A DNA stretch of 64,000 nucleotides from Pseudomonas fluorescens (GCF_902497775.2 NZ_OZ024668.1:4696326-4760325), one strand, 5' to 3'; shown: positions 27,182 to 36,245, counted from the first letter of the stretch. A program made the numbers and translations. The notes: generated from the sequence alone by a model not told the origin.

Positions 27182-29868
27182 GCCAGCGGCAACTCGATGC
27201 AGAACCGCGCACCGTGCTCGCCGTTTTCGACACTCAGGCAGCCACCCATGGTGTCGATGATGCCGTAGCTCACCGACAGCCCCAGACCAGTGCCGACGCC
27301 CACCGGCTTGGTGGTGAAGAACGGCTCGAAGATGCGCTCGAGCAAACGCGGCTCGATGCCGCCGCCGTTGTCCTCGACCAGCAAGCGCAGTTGCTGCGCA
27401 TCCCGCTCAAGACTCAGGGCGATCCACGGCTGCAGGTCGCGTTGCTGCTCGCGGCGGGCCAGCAGGGCATCGCGGGCGTTGACCAGCAGGTTGATCAGCA
27501 CCTGCTCCAGCTGATCCTGATGACCACGGACCTGCAGCTCGTGCTCAGGCACCTGCACCCGTAGCTCCACCCCCTTGCCACGCAGGCCGTCGGCCAGCAA
27601 CGACAGGGCCCCCTCCACCGCCTGCCAGGGCGCGAACAGTTGCTGCTCATGCTCAGAACGCCGACCGAATACGCGCAGGTGATCGACCACCTTCGAGGCG
27701 CGTAGCACCTGGGCGTCGATACGCCTGAGCTTGTCCTGCAGGTAGTCGACCTCGGCATTACCGTTTTCCAGGCGCTTGAGGGCGTTGACCACGGCCATGC
27801 GCATCACGTTGAGCGGCTGGTTGATCTCATGGGCAAGGCCGGTGGCCATTTCACCGAGGGTGGCCATTTTTGCGCTTTGCAGCAGTTGCTGCTGGGTGCG
27901 CCGTACTTGCGTGTTGTCGCGGCCCACCGCCTGGATTTCCTGCAACTGGCCATGCTCGTCGAACAGCCCACGATCGGACCACACCCACCAGGCATGCTCG
28001 CGCCCTGGCAGTTGCAGGCAGATCTCGGCGCTGCTGACCGGCTGCTCCGGGGTCAACCCCGCCAGGCGTTCGACAAAAGCCTCGCGCTGCGTCTCGGACA
28101 GCCATTGGCCGAGGTTCACTCCGGCCAGTTGTGCCGGTGCGCACTCCAGGTAATCGGCCAGCGGCTGGTTGCCGAATACCAGGCTCAGGTCCGGCCGGTA
28201 GCGGCAGATCATCGCTGGGGAATCCTCGACCAGCACCCGATAGCGCTCCTCGCTCTGACGCACTTTTTCCGCAGCTTCCGTAGCCTCGCTGATATCCAGC
28301 CAGATGCCCACCACCTCTACCGGCAAGCCCAGGTCATCGCGCAGCAGACGGGCTTCATCGAGTACCCAGTGATAGCCGCCGTGATGATCACGCAGGCGAT
28401 AACGGCTGCGGCTCTGGCCCAGTTGCAGCAGCGTGCGGGTACGTTCCAGCCACAGTGGCTGATCATCGGGGTGCAACCACTGCGCAGGCTGCAGCGCCTC
28501 GCCAGTCAGCGGCTGCCAGCCGAGCATCGGCAACAGGCTGGCACTGCAGAACTCGGTCAGCAACGCGCCTTCGGCGTAGCGCTGGATATAGATCACCGCC
28601 GGCGAACTGGCGATCAGGTTTTCCAGGCGCGCATGGGCAGCACTGGCCTGCAGCTGCTGCGCCTTGATGTCGCTGATGTCGAGCATGAAGCCCTGTACCC
28701 GGCGGTTGCCGCCGCTACCGTGCACCTGGCCGCACAAACGATACCCGCGCGGCTGCGTCTGGGTGTTGTGGTCGAGCAAGCGCAGGTTCAGTTGCAAGGC
28801 ACAGCCCTGGCGCTGCAGGTCGCCAAAGGCCAGCTGGGTGGCTTCGCGGTCCGCCGGGTGCACGCGGCTCAGCCATTGATTGAGCGTCAGCGCCGCAGGA
28901 ACACCCAGGCTCTCGGCCAGTGCCGGGTCCAGGTGCAGGTGCGGCTCGTCCAGGCGCCATTGCCACCAGCCAGCGCCCAACTGCAGTTGCAGGCTGTCCA
29001 GGCGTTCGCTTTGCTGATGCAGTTGGTGCGCAGCCAGGCGACCGAGCAGGGGTTCGACGAAGGCGGCGGCAACCAGCAGGGCATCCTCGGCTTGCAACAC
29101 CTCTTGCGGCTCGACACAGATCAGCCAGGCCTGATTGACCTGGCCTTGGGCAAAGGCCAACAGGTAAGTCGAAAGCCCCGGCAGCAAAGCCTGCAAGCCA
29201 GGCTCGCAGGCGCTGCTGAGCATGCCCGCCGGCAACTGGCGATCGAGCAACGGCGCGATCTGTTCGTCACGCGGCCAGTGCAGCGCGTCGCCGCTGCAGG
29301 CATAGGTCTGCCAGCCCTGCCCGGTTTGCACCAGCACCGCCGCGCACCGGGCTCGCCAGTGGCGTACCAGCCAGTTGAGCTGTTCTTCGGCCACCGCTTG
29401 CAGGCGTTCGATACTGCAGGCGCGCAATGCGCAGGCCAGGTGCGTGGTTAGGTGCTGCTGACGCTCGGCGGCCAGGGCCTGCTGGCGGTGCTGCAACAGG
29501 TCGCCGATATCAAACAGTTGCAGCAACCAGCCGCCATCGCTCTGGGCCAGCAACCAGCCTCGGGTGTGCAGGGTGTGGCCGCCGGCCGCCTTGAAATCCA
29601 GCTCCAGCGGCTGGCCCTGCCAGTCTGCCGGCTGGCCTTCGAGCACCAGCAGGCTGTAAGGCTGCACGTAGTCGTGCAGGCGCACGCCGGCCTGGGTCGG
29701 CAGCGCCAGCGCCGAGCGCAGCGGGCCGGCCAGGCGCAACACCCTGGCCGCGGCATCCAGCCACAATTGCAGGCCCACCGCCGGCACCTCGGGCCCTTGC
29801 GGCAAGGGTTCTTCGACCGGCGCCGCGCGCCCGCGCCAACGTTCGAACAGGCTATGCCCGCCACTCAC
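27166..29868 (-). CDS. pprA: PprA-like multi-PAS sensor histidine kinase
   Basis: This 900-residue kinase has no obvious membrane helices. A GAF-like N-terminal half is followed by three PAS/PAC units (about 280-400, 410-530 and 540-650), then the H box with His680 in GLAHEINQPLNVMR. After it come the N box INLLVNARDALL, the G1 box VEDNGGGIE and the F/G2 box FEPFFTTKPVGVGTGLGLSVSYG. It should phosphorylate PprB. Identification as PprA rests on the neighbourhood (pprB, fppA, tad genes) and size. Its ATG overlaps the stop of the TadE-like gene by 4 nt, so kinase and minor pilin share a message. The signal is unknown. Confidence 0.85.
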   Translation of the reverse strand: MSGGHSLFERWRGRAAPVEEPLPQGPEVPAVGLQLWLDAAARVLRLAGPLRSALALPTQAGVRLHDYVQPYSLLVLEGQPADWQGQPLELDFKAAGGHTLHTRGWLLAQSDGGWLLQLFDIGDLLQHRQQALAAERQQHLTTHLACALRACSIERLQAVAEEQLNWLVRHWRARCAAVLVQTGQGWQTYACSGDALHWPRDEQIAPLLDRQLPAGMLSSACEPGLQALLPGLSTYLLAFAQGQVNQAWLICVEPQEVLQAEDALLVAAAFVEPLLGRLAAHQLHQQSERLDSLQLQLGAGWWQWRLDEPHLHLDPALAESLGVPAALTLNQWLSRVHPADREATQLAFGDLQRQGCALQLNLRLLDHNTQTQPRGYRLCGQVHGSGGNRRVQGFMLDISDIKAQQLQASAAHARLENLIASSPAVIYIQRYAEGALLTEFCSASLLPMLGWQPLTGEALQPAQWLHPDDQPLWLERTRTLLQLGQSRSRYRLRDHHGGYHWVLDEARLLRDDLGLPVEVVGIWLDISEATEAAEKVRQSEERYRVLVEDSPAMICRYRPDLSLVFGNQPLADYLECAPAQLAGVNLGQWLSETQREAFVERLAGLTPEQPVSSAEICLQLPGREHAWWVWSDRGLFDEHGQLQEIQAVGRDNTQVRRTQQQLLQSAKMATLGEMATGLAHEINQPLNVMRMAVVNALKRLENGNAEVDYLQDKLRRIDAQVLRASKVVDHLRVFGRRSEHEQQLFAPWQAVEGALSLLADGLRGKGVELRVQVPEHELQVRGHQDQLEQVLINLLVNARDALLARREQQRDLQPWIALSLERDAQQLRLLVEDNGGGIEPRLLERIFEPFFTTKPVGVGTGLGLSVSYGIIDTMGGCLSVENGEHGARFCIELPLAQIIS

Positions 29869-30308
29869 AGTTGCAGACTCGCTTCAGCCTTGAGGCTGGC
29901 GGGCAGACGCGGTATCTCACCGATGCCCGGCAGGGTCAGTACCGGCACCACCGAGGTCAGTTTGGCTTTGGCGTAGTCGATCTTCACCGTCAGCAACTTG
30001 CCCGCCGTAAGGTTGATGCTGGCATCGCTGTTGACCTGGAAATTCAACGACGCCGGCATCCACGCCAGTTGCTCACCGAGCACGCGTTTGGCCAGAGCAT
30101 TGACATCCGCGCTGTAGGTGGCGCTGCCAGGATCCAGCGCCACGCAGCGGCGCACCGCTTCGCTGCTGGCCTGGTTGAACGACTGCAGCATCAGCATGGG
30201 CAGGCCGTAGCTGAGCACCCCATAGAAAACCGCGAAGAAGATCACGAATACCGCGACAAACTCGAGGGCTGCCGCACCTTTTTGCCGCTTGCACAGGCTT
30301 GCTTTCAT
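29865..30308 (-). CDS. tadE: TadE-like minor pseudopilin
   Basis: This 147-residue protein has a short basic leader ending in Gly11, followed by AAALEFVAVFVIFFAVFYGVL. The Gly and the Glu at +5 are the FppA/TadV-type processing signature of Tad pseudopilins. The mature part is one hydrophobic helix and a mainly beta periplasmic domain with one Cys. It should be a minor pilin or assembly initiator. The ATG at 30308 gives the shortest leader; an in-frame ATG at 30356 would add 16 hydrophobic residues and is less likely. Divergent from the prepilin peptidase gene and translationally coupled to pprA. Confidence 0.82.
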   Translation of the reverse strand: MKASLCKRQKGAAALEFVAVFVIFFAVFYGVLSYGLPMLMLQSFNQASSEAVRRCVALDPGSATYSADVNALAKRVLGEQLAWMPASLNFQVNSDASINLTAGKLLTVKIDYAKAKLTSVVPVLTLPGIGEIPRLPASLKAEASLQL

Positions 30309-30383
30309 GATCGCGTCTACCCTGACAGAGACACCTGAAAGACAGCATAGAATCATTCACCACAAAGGGATGGCCTTTCGCCA

Positions 30384-30854
30384 ATGCAAAGCATTGTTCT
30401 GCTGCTGTGGCTTGCCTTGTGCTCTGAACAAGATCTGCGCGAACGCCAGATCGCCAATACCCTGACCCTCGGCGCCGCCGCCTGCGCCCTGGCTTATCTG
30501 TTCGTTACCGGCCACACCTGGATTGGCGCCGATGCCAGCGAAGGTGGCTGGGCGCTGGCCATCGTCATGCTGCTGACCCTGCCAGGCTACATGCTCGGCC
30601 GCCTGGGGGCGGGCGATGTGAAATTGCTCGGGGCCCTGGCCCTGGCCACCGATCGCCTGCACCTGCTGGGCACCTTCATCGGTGCCGGGGTCGCGCTTGT
30701 CGCCTGGCTGTTCAGCCGTCGTTGGCTGTGGTCCCTTTTAAGTCAGAAGGTTAAGAACCGTCTGAAGCAGTTGAGTGAAGAGTCGTCAAAAAAGCAGCCC
30801 TTTGCGCCGTTCCTGCTGGTCGGTTTTCTCCTTGCTGCGGTCTGGATCAATTGA
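30384..30854 (+). CDS. fppA: FppA-type prepilin peptidase (A24A family)
   Basis: This 156-residue inner-membrane aspartic protease cleaves the leader of Flp and TadE-like prepilins. It is the short form without the N-methylation domain. Both catalytic Asp sites are visible: Asp17 in SEQDLRERQI and Asp78 in the GxGD motif GAGDVKLL. Four to five hydrophobic helices follow the expected layout, with a Lys/Ser-rich cytoplasmic piece near residues 120-137. It is divergent from the tadE-pprA unit and lies upstream of pprB in the same direction. Confidence 0.92.
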   Translation: MQSIVLLLWLALCSEQDLRERQIANTLTLGAAACALAYLFVTGHTWIGADASEGGWALAIVMLLTLPGYMLGRLGAGDVKLLGALALATDRLHLLGTFIGAGVALVAWLFSRRWLWSLLSQKVKNRLKQLSEESSKKQPFAPFLLVGFLLAAVWIN

Positions 30855-30875
30855 GCGAATGTTGGCTACAAAAGG

Positions 30876-30894
30876 ATGTACAAACCTTGTACAT
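30876..30894. promoter_or_regulatory. perfect palindrome upstream of pprB
   Basis: ATGTACA-N5-TGTACAT is a 19-bp sequence with perfect 7-bp arms, about 100 nt before the pprB start and 22 nt after the fppA stop. It looks like the site of a dimeric regulator. A looser relative (CTTGTA-N11-TACAAG) lies before gcbA at 53792. Confidence 0.55.
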
Positions 30895-30992
30895 AGTCAA
30901 AAAGTGCGTCTACTTTCTAGTGTGTGCCAGGAATGGATCCAGGCTCGGCCTGGCCTCGGGAACACCAAGGCGAATAGCGCAGGGAGTTGCAT

Positions 30993-31775
30993 GTGAGCAA
31001 GCCAGTCAGTGAGTTGAAGGTGCTGGTTGTGGACGACCAGCCACTGATCGTTGAAGAGCTGTGTGAGTTTCTCCAGGGCAGCGGCTACCGTTGCGTACCC
31101 TGCCACTCCAGTACCCAGGCCATCGAGCAGTTCAGCGTCGATCAGGAGATCGCGCTGGTGGTGTGCGACCTGCACATGCCCGACTGCGATGGCCTCGAAC
31201 TGATGCGCGCGCTCAAGGCCATTGCCGGGTCGCAGCGGCTGTTCGAAGCAATCATGCTCACCGGTCGCGCCAACAAGCAGGACGTGATCAGGGCACTGCG
31301 CGAAGGCTTTGCCGATTACTACCAGAAACCAGTCGACCTCAACGAGCTGCTTGAAGGCGTGCAACGCCAGGAAGTCGCCGTGCTGGAGCGGCGCAGGAGC
31401 TACCAGCACCTGGGTGACCTGAACCAGAAGCTGCAGTTTCTGGCCGAGTCGATCGACGACCTCTACCAGGACCTGGACAAAGCCCGTGGACTTGGAGCTC
31501 ACCGCCGCGCCACCGACATCAGTCCCGAAGCTGAAACCGACAACCTGCCGGCGCTGTTCGACAAGCTTTCACCGCGTCAGCTGGACGTGGCCAAACTGGT
31601 CAGCAAGGGCAAGACCAATTACCAGATCGCCTGCGAACTGGGCATCACCGAGAACACCGTGAAGCTCTACGTGTCCCAGGTGCTGCGCCTGACCCACATG
31701 CACAACCGCACCCAACTGGCGCTGGCGCTGTCTCCCATCTCCTCGCCCCTGCATCAGCGAGTTACGGCGCACTGA
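30993..31775 (+). CDS. pprB: PprB-like response regulator (REC-LuxR HTH)
   Basis: This 260-residue regulator has a receiver domain (VVDDQPL near residue 12, phospho-acceptor Asp59 in VVCDLHMPDCDG, Lys in YYQKPVD), a linker helix, and a C-terminal NarL/LuxR-type HTH (LSPRQLDVAKLVSKGKTNYQIACELGITENTVKLYVSQVL, residues about 190-230). In P. aeruginosa PprB switches on the Flp pilus genes and other surface adhesins. The GTG at 30993 is chosen because AGGGAG lies 6 nt upstream; an in-frame TTG two codons earlier is too close to it. A perfect palindrome lies upstream. It is convergent with tadC. Confidence 0.9.
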   Translation: MSKPVSELKVLVVDDQPLIVEELCEFLQGSGYRCVPCHSSTQAIEQFSVDQEIALVVCDLHMPDCDGLELMRALKAIAGSQRLFEAIMLTGRANKQDVIRALREGFADYYQKPVDLNELLEGVQRQEVAVLERRRSYQHLGDLNQKLQFLAESIDDLYQDLDKARGLGAHRRATDISPEAETDNLPALFDKLSPRQLDVAKLVSKGKTNYQIACELGITENTVKLYVSQVLRLTHMHNRTQLALALSPISSPLHQRVTAH

Positions 31776-31850
31776 GTGCAGCACCGCCCGGCTGACCTTC
31801 TCCCAGCGCCACTGCCAGGGGGCATCATTGTCTTCATGCCTTTCTCCCGC

Positions 31851-32738
31851 TCATGAACCCAATGCCCTGCCCAAGGCGCTAAGGCCGGGGCCGGCCAACA
31901 CGATCAGCAAGGCCGGAAACAAAAACACCATCATCACCATCGACATCTTCCCGGACATCTTCGAAATCCGTTCCTGCATGCGTGTCAGGCGACGGTCATC
32001 GAGCAGTTGCTTGAGCGCCAACAGCGACTTCATTGCGCCACCGCCCTGGGTCAGCAATTGCTGGAGAATCACGCAGGTGTCGCTGAACTCCTCGACGCTG
32101 AGCAACTGCGCGGTTTTCTCAAGCTCCGCAGCCAAGGCCAAACCGGAGTCGACCCGCAGCAGAATCACCCGTAACTCCTCGCTCAACACTGGCAACAGTT
32201 GTCGCGACTCCCGACTCAGAACACGCAAGGTTTGCTCCACCGCCAGGCCCGACTCGAAGAGAATCCTCAGCAAGGGTATGAAGGTCGAAACTTCGCCGGC
32301 AATCTGTTGCTGACGACGCGCAGCGGCCCTCGCCAGCAGGCGCTTGGGCAGCAGATAACCCACGCCCATGGCGCAAAACGGCAGTACCAGCCACGGTACC
32401 TGGCTATCGCGGCACAGGGTCTCCTGCAGCGCTACGCCCAAGCCCAGGGCCAGGAACGGCACGCCAACCTGGCAAGCGGCAAACAGCGCCCGCTGCCGAC
32501 TCCGCCGCCAGCCCATGCGGTCAAGCAGCAGACGGGTCTCGCTATCCAGATTCATCGAGCGCTGGCCCAGCCGGCTGCTACCGATCTGTTGCAGCCAGTT
32601 GCCCAAGCGGTTCTCACTGCCAAGCTGGCCCTGCAGACGCCGAGCGACCAGGTGCTGACGACGACGCTGGTGCAGCAACTGGCCTGCCAGCAAGACAAAT
32701 GCGGCGAAGAACATCAAGGCACAGAGCAACCAGGCCAT
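31851..32738 (-). CDS. tadC: TadC inner-membrane platform protein
   Basis: This 295-residue GspF/TadC-type membrane protein has an N-terminal helix, a pair of helices near residues 90-135, a cytoplasmic T2SSF domain (FIPLLRILFESGLAVEQTLRVLSRE ... FSDTCVILQQLLTQGGGAMKSLLALKQ) and a C-terminal helix (MVMMVFLFPALLIVLAGPGL). With TadB it forms the platform on which the ATPase TadA acts. It starts 1 nt after the tadB stop. In P. aeruginosa tadD lies downstream; here the next gene is the convergent pprB, so tadD is absent. Confidence 0.92.
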   Translation of the reverse strand: MAWLLCALMFFAAFVLLAGQLLHQRRRQHLVARRLQGQLGSENRLGNWLQQIGSSRLGQRSMNLDSETRLLLDRMGWRRSRQRALFAACQVGVPFLALGLGVALQETLCRDSQVPWLVLPFCAMGVGYLLPKRLLARAAARRQQQIAGEVSTFIPLLRILFESGLAVEQTLRVLSRESRQLLPVLSEELRVILLRVDSGLALAAELEKTAQLLSVEEFSDTCVILQQLLTQGGGAMKSLLALKQLLDDRRLTRMQERISKMSGKMSMVMMVFLFPALLIVLAGPGLSALGRALGS

Positions 32739-32739
32739 T

Positions 32740-33621
32740 TCAGATACTCCGTAACATACGCCACAACACCAGGCACCCCACCACTTGCAGGATAAAGGCG
32801 CCGAGCAGCAGTAACTGACCGTTGCCGTCCTGCCACATTGACAGCAAGTAGTTGGGGTTACTGATCAGAAAATAGCCGGCCATAGCCACCGGCAACAGGC
32901 CCAGGACAGTCGCGGTCATGCGGGTTTCACCGGTCATGGCGCGCAGTTGACGGCTACCCTGCTCGCGCTCGCGAATCAGCTTGATCAGGTTCTCCAGCAG
33001 TTCGCTGGCGTTGCCGCCGTAGCGATGATTGATACGCAGGCCCAATGCGAACAGGCGCAGCTCATCCTGCTCATACAGTTCGGCCAGGTCGCTCATGGCA
33101 TCGTCCAGGCTGACGCCCATCTGCACATTGCGCCGCACCCGCTGTAGAGCGCCATGCAAAGGGTCACGCGACGCATCGATGGCCCCCAGCACGGCATCGT
33201 TCAAGGTTCGCCCGGCCTTGAGGCTGCGCACACTGTGATCGAGCAACACCGGCAACTGTTCGATCATCCGCAGCAGCCGTCGGCGATAACGCCAGCCCAG
33301 GTACAACCAGATCAGCAACGGTGCAAGCAGCACCAGCCCGACGCCGGCTGCCCACCCCAGGATCCGGCCACACAGCAGCGCTGTCAGCAGGCCGATCACC
33401 AGCCATATCAGCAGCCGGTCATTGCGCCGCTCGATACCGGCACGCAGCAACAGGCGGTCCAGCCAGTCGCGGCTACTGGGCGTCAGCGCCGAGGTCTCCT
33501 GAACTTGGCCAAGACGCTGCAGGATCCGCTCCTCACCCGACTTGCGCATGCCGCTGTAGAACAAGCGCACCGATACCCCCAGCAACGCCAGGCAGATCAA
33601 GCCAAGTACCGCGGCAATCAC
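32740..33621 (-). CDS. tadB: TadB inner-membrane platform protein
   Basis: This 293-residue T2SSF-domain membrane protein has an N-terminal helix, two helices near residues 70-110, the cytoplasmic domain (LPVLLDHSVRSLKAGRTLNDAVLGAIDASRDPLHGAL ... GNASELLENLIKLIREREQGSRQLRAMTGE) and C-terminal helices. It pairs with TadC. The start is a GTG that overlaps the tadA stop by 4 nt, so translation is coupled. Confidence 0.92.
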   Translation of the reverse strand: MIAAVLGLICLALLGVSVRLFYSGMRKSGEERILQRLGQVQETSALTPSSRDWLDRLLLRAGIERRNDRLLIWLVIGLLTALLCGRILGWAAGVGLVLLAPLLIWLYLGWRYRRRLLRMIEQLPVLLDHSVRSLKAGRTLNDAVLGAIDASRDPLHGALQRVRRNVQMGVSLDDAMSDLAELYEQDELRLFALGLRINHRYGGNASELLENLIKLIREREQGSRQLRAMTGETRMTATVLGLLPVAMAGYFLISNPNYLLSMWQDGNGQLLLLGAFILQVVGCLVLWRMLRSI

Positions 33622-34886
33622 GGCTGCAGTTCCGAATAGTCGCGGCGCAGCTTGTCGCCGGCAGGGTTCGGCGCCTCCCGCAAGAAACCCTCGCCGTTGT
33701 GCCGATCGAGACGGAACAGGGTATTGGTGACGTACACATCATCGCGCACCCCGACTACCTCCAGCACCTCGCTGACACAGCGGCGGCCATCGGCCAGACG
33801 GGTCAATTGAATGACCACGTCCAGTGCCGCACAGATCATCTGGCGCAGGGTTTTCTCGGCCACCTGGCGGCCGGTCAGGCCGACCAGGGTTTCCAGACGC
33901 AGCAAGGCGTCCTGGGCGCTGTTGGCATGTACGGTACTCATTGAGCCGTCGTGACCGGTGTTCATCGCGGTGAGCACATCGAGCACTTCGACGCCACGGA
34001 TCTCACCGAGCAGAATGCGGTCGGGGCGCATCCTCAAGGCGTTGCGGATCAGCTCGCTGGCCTTGATCTCGCCATGCCCCTCGGCATTCGGCGGACGGGT
34101 TTCCAGGCGCACCACGTGAGGGTGATCGAGCTGCAGCTCGGCCACGTCCTCGATGGTCACCAGGCGCTCATGGGGCGTGATCAACTGGCTGAGGATATTC
34201 AGCAGGGTGGTCTTGCCGGTGCCGGTACCGCCACTGACCAGGATGTTGCAGCGTCGCGCCACCGCCAGCTGGATGAAGTCGAGAATGCCCTGGTCGATGG
34301 TCCGGGTGGCCAGCAGGTCGGCGCTCTTGAGCATGTCCTTGCGAAACTTGCGGATCGACAGGCACGGGCCGTCCAGCGCCACCGGCGGAATGATCGCGTT
34401 GACCCGGCTGCCGTCAGGCATACGCGCATCGACCATGGGTGACGATTCATCCAGGCGCCTGCCCAAGGGCGCGAGAATCCGTTGCATGACCCGCTCGACA
34501 TGGTGCGCATCGATAAAGCGCAGATCCGTGCGCTGCAGCACGCCGGCTCGTTCGATGAACACCCGGTGCGGACCGTTGACCAGGATTTCGGTGACGCTGG
34601 TATCGCGCAACAGCACTTCAAGCGGACCGAAGCCGGTCAGTTCGTCGACGATTTCCTCGGCCAGGCGTTCCATCTCGTAGCGCGACAGGGCCAGGTGCAA
34701 TCGGGCGATATAGTCGCCGACCTGCTCCACCACAAATTGCGCCAAGGCCGGGCGCGAGCCTTCGAGCAGGTTGCGCCCGCTATCCTCGATGGCGTCGATG
34801 ATGTAACGATGCAAGGCACGCTTGAGCCCTTGCGGGTCGGCCCCCAGGTTGTGCCGCGGGCCGCCGAACAGTTCGTCACCGCTCAT
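33618..34886 (-). CDS. tadA: TadA (CpaF-type) pilus assembly ATPase
   Basis: This 422-residue cytoplasmic hexameric secretion ATPase powers Flp pilus assembly. The N-terminal domain (to about 190) precedes the Walker A GGTGTGKTTLLN (Lys225), an Asp box (VTIEDVAELQL), Walker B with RMRPDRILLGEIRG and the His box NTGHDGSMSTVHANS. All key residues are intact. It overlaps tadZ upstream and tadB downstream by 4 nt each. Confidence 0.96.
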   Translation of the reverse strand: MSGDELFGGPRHNLGADPQGLKRALHRYIIDAIEDSGRNLLEGSRPALAQFVVEQVGDYIARLHLALSRYEMERLAEEIVDELTGFGPLEVLLRDTSVTEILVNGPHRVFIERAGVLQRTDLRFIDAHHVERVMQRILAPLGRRLDESSPMVDARMPDGSRVNAIIPPVALDGPCLSIRKFRKDMLKSADLLATRTIDQGILDFIQLAVARRCNILVSGGTGTGKTTLLNILSQLITPHERLVTIEDVAELQLDHPHVVRLETRPPNAEGHGEIKASELIRNALRMRPDRILLGEIRGVEVLDVLTAMNTGHDGSMSTVHANSAQDALLRLETLVGLTGRQVAEKTLRQMICAALDVVIQLTRLADGRRCVSEVLEVVGVRDDVYVTNTLFRLDRHNGEGFLREAPNPAGDKLRRDYSELQP

Positions 34887-36073
34887 TTATGCCCCCATAA
34901 CCGATTGAGCCAGTTGGCGCTGACCGCAGGGTTGCTCTCGGAGCGGCGCGCCAGCCGTTCACCGAGCGCTTTCAAATGTTGGGTGAGCTGCTCGCGCGGC
35001 GCCAGTTCGAACAAGGTCAGGCCCTGGTTCTTGGCATTCAGGCGCACCTCTGGGCTGTAGGGTAAAACCCGTAGAACCGGCAAGCCATAGCGCTTTCCCA
35101 GGGCTTCGGAGTCCGGTGCGACGCCGCGCAGGTAGCGGTCGACCAGCAGGCTGGCGTGTTCGAGTTTCATGCCCTTCTCGCGCCATTGAGTCAGTACCTC
35201 CAGGTTGCGCCGGCAATCGAGGACGTTCTGGTCGGTGTACCAGATCAGCTTGTCGCAATGGCTGACGAAGGTGCGCAAGGCTTCGCTGTCAGCCTGCCCG
35301 GCCAGGTTCACGACGATGTGCTGGAAATGCTGGCGCAAGGCGCTGAGCAGCATGTACAGCTCCGCCGCGCTGGTGCGCTCCAGCGGCTCGTCAGTCTCGG
35401 CGTAGGCCAGCAGGCGCAGGCCCGAGCTTTCACGCGTGAAGGCGCTGTCGATCAGGGTATTGTCGAGCCGGCGCAAGTGACGCAGGGCATCGCCGAAATG
35501 AAACGAGGCTTCCAGGCCGAGCAACGCCAGGCTGTCGCCACGAGGCACGCCAAGGTCCAGCAGCAACGTTTGCTGGCCGCTGGTTTGCACCACTCGCGCC
35601 ATATGGGTGGTCAGCAAGGCGCCATCAGCGGTGCACTGGGCGCCATAGAGTACCGTCAGCCCCCCAAGGCTGGGGTTGCTGGTTACTGGCGGCAGGCGTT
35701 TGCTCAAGCGCCGCACCAACCCTGCGACTTCACTGGAGCGTGAGCCATAGGCGACGAAGTCCCGCGCCCCGGCACGCATGGCATTGAGCACCAACTGGTT
35801 GTCCATGCCATCGCCCAGGGCAACGATTGCCAGCATCGGCTTGGCTTCCAGCACCCCCTCGATCAATGCGCACTGATTGACCACCTGCTCACGATCCAGC
35901 CCCACGAACACCAAACTGGCAAAGGTGACATCGACCAGCGCCAGCAACTCGTCAAGGCTGCCGCTGCCGGCGCCCACCACCTGCCCCATTGGCGCCAGCG
36001 CACCTTGCAACCACTGCAAGTCGCCATCGTTACGGGTGATGGCAAGGAAGGTCTGGCTCAGGCTTTCACTCAT
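34883..36073 (-). CDS. tadZ: TadZ-like (CpaE/MinD-superfamily) localisation protein
   Basis: This 396-residue protein has an N-terminal receiver-like domain without a clear phospho-acceptor pocket, followed by a MinD/ParA-like domain from about residue 135. The nucleotide loop reads VLYGAQCTADGALLTT instead of the classical KGGxGKT, so the P-loop lysine is missing. Later elements such as TLLLDLGVPRGDSLALLGL and QHIVVNLAGQ are recognisable. TadZ proteins place the Tad machine at its membrane site, and degenerate P-loops are known in the family. It is coupled to tadA (ATGA) and preceded by a short open frame at the position of rcpA. Confidence 0.87.
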   Translation of the reverse strand: MSESLSQTFLAITRNDGDLQWLQGALAPMGQVVGAGSGSLDELLALVDVTFASLVFVGLDREQVVNQCALIEGVLEAKPMLAIVALGDGMDNQLVLNAMRAGARDFVAYGSRSSEVAGLVRRLSKRLPPVTSNPSLGGLTVLYGAQCTADGALLTTHMARVVQTSGQQTLLLDLGVPRGDSLALLGLEASFHFGDALRHLRRLDNTLIDSAFTRESSGLRLLAYAETDEPLERTSAAELYMLLSALRQHFQHIVVNLAGQADSEALRTFVSHCDKLIWYTDQNVLDCRRNLEVLTQWREKGMKLEHASLLVDRYLRGVAPDSEALGKRYGLPVLRVLPYSPEVRLNAKNQGLTLFELAPREQLTQHLKALGERLARRSESNPAVSANWLNRLWGHK

Positions 36074-36245
36074 TGGGATAACCCGCTGCGACGTTCGAAG
36101 TCGCCGTTTTCGAGGAACAACCAGCCCCGGTTCGGGACGTCATGGCGCAACCCTTGGGTGCTGCCAGCGCCGTTGGCAACTGCGGCGCAGTGCACGGCAA
36201 GGCACAGAGCATCTGCTTGATTACCCGCTCGGAACGACTGCTCAT
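36066..36245 (-). CDS. 59-residue open frame at the position expected for rcpA
   Basis: Between rcpC and tadZ, where P. aeruginosa has the secretin gene rcpA, only about 190 bp remain. This frame starts at an ATG (36245) with CAAGGA about 9 nt upstream and overlaps the tadZ start by 8 nt. It encodes a peptide starting MSSRSERVIKQMLCAL and passing through LPTALAAPKG, which could be a degenerate signal sequence. A competing 61-codon frame (36070-36255) ends exactly at the tadZ start but has a badly spaced ribosome site. Neither shows secretin motifs. It may be an rcpA remnant, a small new gene, or only a translated leader. Confidence 0.4.
   Translation of the reverse strand: MSSRSERVIKQMLCALPCTAPQLPTALAAPKGCAMTSRTGAGCSSKTATSNVAAGYPNE

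Noticed and set aside
27829..29451. 540-codon open frame antisense to pprA
   Set aside because: It lies entirely inside the well-supported histidine kinase gene, has low-complexity Gln/Arg/Ala-rich translation and no motif; it is a by-product of high GC.
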